From: Citrobacter amalonaticus
GTDB lineage: Bacteria; Pseudomonadota; Gammaproteobacteria; Enterobacterales; Enterobacteriaceae
Assembly: GCA_028994555.1 (NCBI GenBank)
Contig: JARDVN010000001.1
Span: forward strand, 3,224,001-3,288,000
DNA: 64,000 nucleotides
Direction: 5' to 3'
The notes below the pieces were generated by a model. That model ran no database searches, was not told where the DNA came from, and saw only the letters and a list, made by a program, of their open reading frames with translations. Position 1 is the stretch's first letter. Each line of letters begins with the position of its first letter. The translations under genes were made by a program, and so were the position numbers. Of the stretch, positions 54,271 through 64,000 are shown piece by piece.

Positions 54271-57200
54271 ATGATTCCACAAATTTCTCAGGCACCCGGC
54301 GTCGTTCAACTGGTGCTCAATTTTTTGCAAGCGCTGGAGCAGCAAGGATTTACCGGCGATACGGCAACCAGTTATGCCGATCGTCTGACAATGTCGACAG
54401 ATAACAGTATCTATCAACTTCTCCCCGATGCCGTGGTTTTTCCCCGATCAACGGCCGATGTGGCGCTGATTGCCCGCCTGGCAGCAGAGCCGCGCTTTTC
54501 CTCACTGATTTTCACTCCGCGTGGCGGCGGCACCGGCACCAACGGACAGGCGCTTAATCAGGGCATTATTGTCGATATGTCCCGCTATATGAGCCGCATT
54601 ATTGAAATCAACCCGGAAGAGGGCTGGGTGCGGGTGGAAGCGGGGGGTGATTAAGGATCAACTGAATCAGTATCTGAAGCCGTATGGCTATTTCTTTGCC
54701 CCGGAATTGTCCACCAGTAACCGGGCAACGATTGGCGGGATGATCAATACCGACGCCTCCGGGCAAGGGTCGCTGGTCTATGGAAAGACGTCCGATCACG
54801 TGCTGGGCGTGCGGGCTGTGCTGCTCGGCGGCGATATTCTCGACACGCAACCGTTGCCGGTTAATCTTGCGGAAACGCTTGGTCAGAGCAACACCGCGAT
54901 TGGCCGTATCTATCGCACTGTGTTTGAGCGCTGCCGCGATAATCGTCAGTTAATCATTGATAAATTTCCCAAACTGAACCGGTTCCTGACGGGCTACGAT
55001 TTGCGTCATGTCTTTAACGATGACATGAGCGAATTCGATCTGACCCGTATTCTCACCGGTTCGGAAGGGACGCTGGCGTTCATTACTGAAGCGCGGCTGG
55101 ACATTACGCCGCTGCCGAAAGTGCGCCGGCTGGTGAACGTGAAGTACGACTCTTTTGACTCTGCCTTGCGTAATGCGCCGTTTATGGTGGATGCGCGCGC
55201 GTTGTCAGTGGAGACGGTTGACTCGAAAGTGCTGAACCTGGCGCGTGAAGACATCGTCTGGCACTCGGTGAGTGAACTGATTACCGATGTCCCGGACAAA
55301 GAGATGCTCGGTCTGAATATTGTCGAATTCGCCGGGGATGATGAAGCGGTTATCGACGGACAGGTGGCTTCCCTGTGCGAACGGCTTGATGAACTGATTG
55401 CCCGAGAAGAGGCGGGCGTGATTGGCTGGCAGTTATGTACTGAACTGGCGGGCGTTGAACGTATCTATGCAATGCGTAAAAAAGGCGGTGGGCCTGCTGG
55501 GTAATGCGAAAGGGGCGGCAAAACCGATTCCTTTTGCCGAAGATACCTGCGTACCGCCGGAACATCTTGCTGATTACATCGCGGAATTTCGCGCTTTGCT
55601 TGATGGCCACGGACTGAGCTATGGTATGTTCGGTCACGTCGACGCCGGGGTGCTGCACGTGCGTCCTGCTCTGGATATGTGCGACCCGCAGCAGGAGATG
55701 CTGATGAAGCAAATCTCCGATGAAGTGGTGGCGCTGACGGCGAAATATGGCGGTCTGCTGTGGGGGGAACACGGCAAAGGCTTTCGCGCCGAGTACAGCC
55801 CGGCGTTTTTCGGCGATGAACTTTTCGCGGAACTGCGTAAGGTGAAAGCCGCGTTCGATCCGCAAAACCGGCTGAATCCAGGGAAAATTTGTCCGCCGGA
55901 AGGCATCGACGCGCCGATGATGAAAGTCGATGCGGTCAAACGCGGCACCTGGGACCGGCAAATTCCGCTGGCCGTGCGTCAGACCTGGCGCGGCGCGCTG
56001 GAATGTAATGGCAACGGTCTGTGCTTTAATTTCGATGCGAAGAGCCCGATGTGTCCGTCGATGAAAATCAGCCTCAATCGCATCCATTCGCCAAAAGGGC
56101 GCGCAACGCTGGTGCGTGAATGGCTTCGCCTGCTGGCAGATCGCGGTGTCGATCCGGTGCGACTGGAAAATGCGCTGGCAAGCAAACGACCCAGCCTGCG
56201 TTCGCTGATCGCGCGCACTCGTAACACCTGGCATGCCAGGAAAGGTGAATATGATTTCTCGCATGAAGTGAAAGAGGCGATGTCAGGCTGTCTGGCCTGC
56301 AAGGCATGTTCGACACAGTGTCCTATCAAAATTGACGTGCCGGAATTCCGCTCGCGCTTCCTGCAGCTTTACCATACCCGCTACCTGCGTCCGCTGCGCG
56401 ACCATCTGGTGGCGACGGTCGAAACCTATGCGCCGCTGATGGCGCGGGCGCCAAAAACCTTTAACTTCTTTATTAATCAACCGCTGGTGCGCAAGCTGTC
56501 GGCAAAGCATATCGGCATGGTCGATCTGCCCCTGCTTTCGGCGCCATCATTGCAACAGCAGATGGTCGGGCATCGCTCGGCGAACATGACGCTGGAACAG
56601 CTTGAAGCGCTGACAAATGCGCAGAAAGCCAGGACGGTGCTGGTGGTGCAGGACCCGTTTACCAGCTATTACGACGCGCAGGTGGTGGCCGATTTTGTCC
56701 GGCTGGTGGAAAAGCTGGGGATGCAGCCGGTTCTGCTGCCGTTCTCGCCAAACGGCAAAGCGCAACATATCAAAGGCTTTCTGACCCGTTTTGCAAAGAC
56801 CGCCAAAAAAACGTCCGAGTTTTTGAACCGCGTGGCGAAACTGGGCATGCCGATGGTTGGTGTCGATCCGGCGCTGGTGCTCTGTTATCGCGATGAGTAC
56901 AAACTGGCGTTGGGTGAGCAACGTGGCGATTTCCATGTGCAGCTCGCCAATGAGTGGCTGGCAACCGCCCTGGCGTCGCACGAACCGCGCGATGTCAGCG
57001 GTGAGTCATGGTATTTCTTCGGCCACTGTACCGAAGTGACTGCGCTGCCTGGCGCCCCTGCGCAATGGGCATCGATCTTTGCCCGCGTTGGCGCAAAGCT
57101 GGAAAATGTCAGCGTGGGCTGCTGCGGCATGGCCGGTACTTACGGTCATGAAGCGAAGAACCACGCGAGTTCGCTGGGTATCTACGAATTGTCATGGCAT

Positions 57201-57329
57201 CAGGCGATGGAACGGCTGCCGCGTAGCCGTTGCCTTGCAACGGGATATTCCTGTCGCAGTCAGGTGAAACGTGTGGAAGGTACTGGCGTGCGCCATCCTG
57301 TACAGGCATTACTGGAGATTATTGGATGA
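54271..57329 (+). CDS. ydiJ: YdiJ, FAD-linked/4Fe-4S D-2-hydroxyacid dehydrogenase (frameshifted twice)
   Basis: A large fusion: N-terminal FAD-binding oxidase domain (TPRGGGTGTNGQAL; LSTSNRATIGGMINTDASGQG), then 4Fe-4S domain with CLACKACSTQCP, then a CCG-type domain (SVGCCGMAGTYGHEAK). E. coli YdiJ has been reported to oxidise D-2-hydroxyglutarate. Extra bases lie in G 54642-54647 (corrected VEAGVIKDQLN) and A 55478-55483 (corrected MRKKAVGLLGNAKG). Repaired length is 1018 residues, as in E. coli. Overlaps menI by 4 bp. Confidence 0.95.
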
Positions 57330-57736
57330 TCTGGAAACGTAAAGTGACCCTCGATGCGCTCAATATGATGGGCGAAGGTAATATGGTGGGTCTGCTGGAT
57401 ATTCGCTTTGAGCATATTGGCGACGATACGCTTGAGGCGTCAATGCCCGTCGACGGGCGTACGAAGCAGCCGTTTGGTCTTCTGCACGGCGGCGCTTCCG
57501 TTGTGCTTGCAGAGAGCATGGGGTCTGTTGCCGGTTACCTGTGCACCCAGGGGGAGCAGAAGGTGGTGGGACTCGAGGTTAACGCTAACCATGTTCGTTC
57601 GGCGCGGGAAGGGCGCGTGAAGGGGATTTGTAAGGCGATTCACACCGGCGCCCGGCATCAGGTCTGGCAGATCGACATCTTCGATGAGCAGCAGCGACTA
57701 TGCAGTACTTCACGGCTGACCACGGCGATTGTGTGA
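57326..57736 (+). CDS. menI: MenI, 1,4-dihydroxy-2-naphthoyl-CoA thioesterase
   Basis: Intact 136-residue hotdog-fold thioesterase; PFGLLHGGASVVLAESMGS contains the catalytic Glu. It hydrolyses DHNA-CoA in menaquinone synthesis. Its ATG overlaps the ydiJ TGA (ATGA), pointing to coupling. Confidence 0.95.
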   Translation: MIWKRKVTLDALNMMGEGNMVGLLDIRFEHIGDDTLEASMPVDGRTKQPFGLLHGGASVVLAESMGSVAGYLCTQGEQKVVGLEVNANHVRSAREGRVKGICKAIHTGARHQVWQIDIFDEQQRLCSTSRLTTAIV

Positions 57737-57836
57737 CGTTGTCACCAAAAAAAGTGTGATCAGTATTGCTTTTGGTCATAATCTGCACAGTAAAAGGTGA
57801 TATACTGTGCAGGTTTTGACCCTAAGCGAGGATGAT

Positions 57837-58025
57837 ATGACTAGCCAACTAGACCCGGCCCAACTGGCAATTGAGTTTTTACGTCGTGATAAAACAGCGC
57901 TCTCTCCAGCCCAATATCTTAAAAAATTAAAACAACTCGAGCTTGAGTTTGCCGATTTACTGACGCTCTCTTCCACTGAGTTAAAAGAAGAGATCTATTT
58001 TGCCTGGCGCCTTGGTGTGCATTGA
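57837..58025 (+). CDS. ydiH: YdiH, conserved 62-residue protein
   Basis: Intact (MTSQLDPAQLAIEFLRRDKT...), same length as E. coli YdiH, helical and acidic, with AGCGAGGA as ribosome site and a strong terminator after. Function unknown. Confidence 0.93.
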   Translation: MTSQLDPAQLAIEFLRRDKTALSPAQYLKKLKQLELEFADLLTLSSTELKEEIYFAWRLGVH

Positions 58026-58050
58026 TTCTGCGATTGTTCGCGTAACGAGA

Positions 58051-58076
58051 AACCCGACCCTGTTGTCGGGTTTTTT
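58051..58076 (+). terminator. Terminator of ydiH
   Basis: AACCCGAC/GTCGGGTT stem, six-base loop, then TTTTTT. Confidence 0.92.
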
Positions 58077-58192
58077 GTCTGTCAGGCTCAGACGGCCTGT
58101 GAGAATACAACGTACTAAAAATTGATCTGACGTATAAATCGCTCGATAGCAATTTGTGTTAAAAATGATTTCCGTCAGCATGAGACTATTCT

Positions 58193-58252
58193 TATCGCCC
58201 CTTCAAGAGCTAAGCCATCGTGAGTGCCGGAGATAAGCGCCGGATGGGGCTG
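58193..58252 (+). ncRNA. rydB: Probable RydB small RNA
   Basis: ATCGCCCCTTCAAGAGCTAA, GTGAGTGCCGGAGATAAGCG and CCGGATGGGGC form a closed structure (GCCCC pairs with GGGGC; GCCGG-CCGG inner stem), at the place where E. coli has RydB. Identified from memory of the family and position, so ends are approximate. A separate terminator follows directly. Confidence 0.6.
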
Positions 58253-58253
58253 G

Positions 58254-58293
58254 AACCCTTAAGGTTGTTACTGACAACCTTAAGGGTTTTTTT
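58254..58293 (+). terminator. Very strong terminator after the RydB candidate
   Basis: AACCCTTAAGGTTGT/ACAACCTTAAGGGTT, a perfect 15-bp stem with a five-base loop, running into seven T. Confidence 0.93.
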
Positions 58294-58515
58294 GTACTTC
58301 CCCTTCGCCACGTCTTTCCTATTCCTGAAATAGTCATTTTCTATACATCTTTACGATTTTGACCAGTTGAGTCGATGACTAATGTTAAAGTCATTATTAA
58401 TCAATGCATTGAACAAATTCATCCATTCCTTTTAACCCGCGTGGCAGGGTCTATGCTTAATAAAAGCGGTCAAAACAGATGAAACACCGTAATGCCCCTG
58501 CTGTTGAGGGGTTGA

Positions 58516-58534
58516 AGTGAGAATCGTTATCACT
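58516..58534 (+). promoter_or_regulatory. Fur-like box upstream of sufA
   Basis: AAGTGAGAATCGTTATCAC has clear Fur-box hexamers (GAGAAT, GTTATC) 45-63 bp before sufA; Fur represses E. coli suf when iron is plentiful. Confidence 0.6.
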
Positions 58535-58578
58535 AACATGGTGTTATAGCCTGATGGCTCATTTTGCGAGGTAACTCT

Positions 58579-58947
58579 ATGGAATTGCATTCAGGAACAT
58601 TTAATCCGGGCGATTTCGCCTGGCGCGGATTGACGCTAACCCCAGCGGCTGCGGCGCATATTCGCGAACTGGTCGCAAAACAGCCGGGCATGCTGGGCGT
58701 GCGCCTGGGTGTTAAGCCGACGGGATGCGCGGGTTTTGGCTACGTGCTTGATACCGTCAGCGAGCCGGAAAAAGACGATCTTCTGTTTGAGGCTGAGGGC
58801 GCGAAGCTTTATGTCCCGTTACAGGCGATGCCGTTTATCGACGGCACGGAAGTGGATTACGTCCGCGAAGGATTAAACCAGTTATTCAAATTTCATAACC
58901 CGAAAGCCCAGAACGAATGCGGCTGTGGCGAAAGCTTTGGGGTATAG
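58579..58947 (+). CDS. sufA: SufA, A-type Fe-S carrier
   Basis: Intact 122 residues with the three conserved cysteines ([10 protein letters not shown] and ECGCGES near the C-terminus). Carries Fe-S clusters from SufBCD to apoproteins. Start MELHSGTF by homology; five upstream codons are in frame. First gene of sufABCDSE. Confidence 0.97.
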   Translation: MELHSGTFNPGDFAWRGLTLTPAAAAHIRELVAKQPGMLGVRLGVKPTGCAGFGYVLDTVSEPEKDDLLFEAEGAKLYVPLQAMPFIDGTEVDYVREGLNQLFKFHNPKAQNECGCGESFGV

Positions 58948-58955
58948 GCGGTACT

Positions 58956-60443
58956 ATGTCTCGTAATACTGAAGCAACTGATGATGTGAAAACCTGGACC
59001 GGCGGCCCGTTGAATTATAAGGAGGGGTTCTTTACCCAACTGCAGACGGACGAACTGGCGAAAGGGATCAATGAAGAGGTGGTTCGCGCCATTTCGGCCA
59101 AACGTAATGAACCGGAGTGGATGCTGGAGTTTCGCCTTAATGCGTACAGAGCCTGGGTCGACATGCCGGAGCCGCACTGGCTGAAGGCGCACTACGAGAA
59201 GCTGAATTATCAGGATTACAGCTACTATTCTGCACCTTCATGCGGCAATTGCGATGAGACCTGCGCCTCCGAACCCGGTGCAGTTCAGCAAACCGGGGCA
59301 AACGCCTTTCTCAGTAAAGAGGTCGAAGCCGCATTTGAACAACTCGGCGTACCGGTACGCGAAGGCCGCGAAGTCGCGGTGGATGCCATTTTTGACTCCG
59401 TCTCCGTTGCCACCACCTATCGTGAAAAACTGGCTGAACAGGGGATCATTTTCTGCTCTTTTGGCGAGGCGATTCACGATCATCCCGAACTGGTGAAACA
59501 GTATCTTGGCACCGTCGTACCCGGCAACGATAACTTCTTCGCCGCGCTGAATGCCGCCGTCGCCTCTGATGGCACCTTTATCTACGTGCCGAAAGGCGTG
59601 CGCTGCCCGATGGAGCTTTCAACCTACTTTCGTATCAACGCCGAAAAGACCGGGCAGTTTGAACGTACGATCCTGGTGGCGGATGAAGGCAGCTATGTAA
59701 GCTATATCGAAGGCTGCTCTGCGCCGGTACGCGACAGCTATCAGCTTCACGCGGCGGTCGTGGAGGTCATCATCCACAAAGACGCCGAGGTGAAGTACTC
59801 CACCGTCCAGAACTGGTTCCCTGGCGATAATAACACCGGCGGCATTCTGAACTTCGTCACCAAACGCGCGTTGTGTGAGGGGGAGAACAGCAAAATGTCC
59901 TGGACCCAGTCGGAGACGGGATCAGCCATCACCTGGAAATACCCCAGTTGCATTCTGCGCGGCGACAACTCCATCGGCGAATTCTATTCGGTGGCATTGA
60001 CCAGCGGTCATCAACAGGCGGACACCGGCACCAAGATGATCCACATCGGCAAGAACACCCGCTCGACCATTATCTCGAAGGGGATTTCCGCCGGACACAG
60101 CCAGAACAGCTACCGCGGGCTGGTCAAAATCATGCCGACCGCCACCAATGCCCGTAACTTTACCCAGTGCGACTCGATGCTGATTGGCGCCGACTGCGGA
60201 GCGCATACCTTCCCGTATGTCGAATGCCGCAACAACAGCGCGCAACTGGAGCACGAAGCGACCACCTCGCGGATTGGTGAAGATCAGCTGTTCTACTGCC
60301 TGCAACGCGGCATCAGCGAAGAGGATGCGATCTCAATGATCGTCAACGGATTCTGTAAGGACGTGTTCTCCGAGTTGCCGCTGGAGTTTGCCGTCGAAGC
60401 ACAAAAATTATTAGCCATCAGCCTTGAACACAGCGTCGGTTAA
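58956..60443 (+). CDS. sufB: SufB, Fe-S scaffold subunit
   Basis: Intact 495-residue scaffold ([14 protein letters not shown]...). The essential C-terminal Cys is in [15 protein letters not shown]. Forms SufBC2D, on which clusters are assembled. It follows sufA by 8 bp; the frame extends upstream, but homology fixes the start. Confidence 0.98.
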   Translation: MSRNTEATDDVKTWTGGPLNYKEGFFTQLQTDELAKGINEEVVRAISAKRNEPEWMLEFRLNAYRAWVDMPEPHWLKAHYEKLNYQDYSYYSAPSCGNCDETCASEPGAVQQTGANAFLSKEVEAAFEQLGVPVREGREVAVDAIFDSVSVATTYREKLAEQGIIFCSFGEAIHDHPELVKQYLGTVVPGNDNFFAALNAAVASDGTFIYVPKGVRCPMELSTYFRINAEKTGQFERTILVADEGSYVSYIEGCSAPVRDSYQLHAAVVEVIIHKDAEVKYSTVQNWFPGDNNTGGILNFVTKRALCEGENSKMSWTQSETGSAITWKYPSCILRGDNSIGEFYSVALTSGHQQADTGTKMIHIGKNTRSTIISKGISAGHSQNSYRGLVKIMPTATNARNFTQCDSMLIGADCGAHTFPYVECRNNSAQLEHEATTSRIGEDQLFYCLQRGISEEDAISMIVNGFCKDVFSELPLEFAVEAQKLLAISLEHSVG

Positions 60444-60452
60444 GGAAGCAAC

Positions 60453-61174
60453 ATGTTAACGATTAAAGATTTACAGGTCAGTGTGGAAGAGAAAGCGATC
60501 CTGCGCGGGTTGAGCCTTAACGTTCGTCCGGGGGGAAGTGCATGCCATTATGGGACCGAACGGCTCCGGGAAAAGTACGCTCTCTGCGACGCTGGCAGGG
60601 CGTGAAGATTACGAGGTCACCGGCGGGTCGGTAACGTTTAAAGGCAAAGATCTGCTGGAGCTGGCGCCGGAAGAGAGAGCGGGGGAAGGCATTTTTATGG
60701 CCTTCCAGTATCCCGTGGAAATCCCCGGCGTCAGCAACCAGTTTTTCCTGCAAACGGCGCTCAATGCGGTACGAACCTATCGTGGCCAGGAATCGCTCGA
60801 TCGCTTCGATTTTCAGGATTTGATGGAAGAGAAAATCGCGCTGCTGAAGATGCCGGAAGATCTGTTAACTCGCTCGGTGAACGTCGGGTTTTCCGGTGGC
60901 GAGAAGAAGCGCAATGACATTCTGCAAATGGCCGTGCTGGAGCCGGAATTGTGCATCCTCGACGAATCGGACTCCGGGCTGGATATTGACGCTTTAAAAG
61001 TGGTTGCTGATGGCGTTAACTCCCTGCGTGACGGTAAACGCTCGTTCATTATTGTCACCCACTATCAGCGAATTCTTGACTATATCAAACCGGATTTTGT
61101 CCACGTCCTGTATCAGGGGCGAATTGTGAAGTCTGGCGATTTCACGCTGGTCAAACAACTGGAGGAGCAGGGAT

Positions 61175-61200
<26 letters not shown>
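60453..61200 (+). CDS. sufC: SufC, Fe-S assembly ATPase (frameshifted)
   Basis: ABC-type ATPase: Walker A IMGPNGSGKSTLSATL, signature FSGGEKKRNDILQ, Walker B CILDESDSGLD, His in THYQRILDY. The six-G run 60530-60535 breaks the frame; with five it reads NVRPGEVHAIMGP and gives 248 residues. sufD starts inside its 3' end (26-bp overlap). Confidence 0.97.
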
Positions 61201-63665
<2,465 letters not shown>

Positions 63666-63677
63666 CAGGGAGGCACT

Positions 63678-64000
63678 ATGGCTGCGTTGCCGGATAAAGA
63701 AAAATTGTTGCGTAATTTTCAGCGTTGCGCTAATTGGGAAGAGAAGTATCTGTACATCATTGAACTGGGACAGCGACTGCCAGAGATTTCCGCGGCGGAT
63801 CGCTCCCCCTGAGAATACGATTCAGGGATGTCAGAGCCAGGTCTGGATAATCATGCGCCAGAATGCGCAAGGCGTTATCGAACTGCAGGGCGACAGTGAT
63901 GCTGCCATTGTGAAAGGACTGATTGCGGTCGTCTTTATTTTGTATCATCAGTTGACGGCTCAGGATATTGTGAATTTTGATGTGCGCCCGTGGTTTGAAC
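63678..64000 (+). CDS. sufE: SufE, sulfur acceptor (3' cut by window, frameshifted)
   Basis: SufE accepts persulfide from SufS via its Cys (in [11 protein letters not shown]). It begins [20 protein letters not shown] after GGGAGG. The five-C run 63805-63809 has one extra base; with four C it reads [14 protein letters not shown]. The last visible residues are [10 protein letters not shown]; about 33 residues remain outside the window. Confidence 0.95.

Larger units (their letters stand above)
58077..58578 (+). promoter_or_regulatory. ydiH-sufA intergenic region
   Basis: A 502-bp gap holding a probable RydB gene with terminator and the sufA promoter with a Fur-like site. IscR, OxyR and IHF sites known upstream of E. 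coli sufA are expected here but were not assigned base by base. Confidence 0.6.

Overview
The window is ordinary chromosome from an enterobacterium of the Escherichia/Salmonella/Citrobacter group. Nearly every protein is recognisable as an E. coli K-12 orthologue of the same length, and the order matches the E. coli yoaA-leuE and tcyP-sufE segments. A Citrobacter-like organism is my best guess, because of a few non-E. coli genes and junctions, but genus was not proven. No prophage, CRISPR array, tRNA or rRNA was seen.

Layout. 1-9 kb: yoaA (5' end cut), tsaB, yeaY, fadD, rnd, divergent dmlA/dmlR, leuE. 9-12 kb: an accessory patch with an OafA-type acyltransferase carrying an SGNH domain, yeaR-yoaG and an IS3-family transposase remnant. 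The E. coli order jumps at this point from the leuE region to tcyP. 12-20 kb: tcyP, ydjM (LexA box), an extra kduD with its own KdgR-like operator, hxpB, yniB, yniA, ydiZ, pfkB, ydiY, yniD. 20-31 kb: the translation cluster thrS-infC-rpmI-rplT-pheM-pheS-pheT-ihfA with its classical RNA controls, then btuC-btuE-btuD-nlpC. 31-38 kb: ydiV, selO, aroH, ppsR, ppsA, then a tandem REP array. 38-52 kb: the ydi locus for fatty acid and electron-transfer metabolism (fadK, ydiTSRQ, ydiP, ydiO, ydiF) interleaved with aroD, ydiB and the MFS genes ydiN and ydiM. 52-64 kb: ydiL, the sRNA RprA, ydiK, ydiJ, menI, ydiH, a probable RydB sRNA, and sufABCDSE (sufE cut by the window end).

The dominant anomaly is technical. 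Twenty-six genes are broken by about 41 single-base insertions, and every one lies inside a mononucleotide run of at least five bases. Removing one base restores the family length each time (for example pheS 327, ppsA 792, sufS 406 and ydiJ 1018 residues). Essential genes such as pheS and tsaB are hit, so these are best read as homopolymer overcalls in the sequence, not as pseudogenes. Gene spans below are the reconstructed full genes, and each affected run is named. One such insertion also creates a false in-frame ydiN-ydiB fusion.

The points most worth following up biologically are: a roughly 33-bp element shared upstream of ydiQ and ydiN; a 30-codon leader ORF whose stop overlaps the ydiV start; a lone KdgR-box kduD; the SGNH acyltransferase insertion; a perfect 10-bp-arm palindrome in the aroH leader; and FadR and TrpR operators embedded in neighbouring genes' 3' ends.
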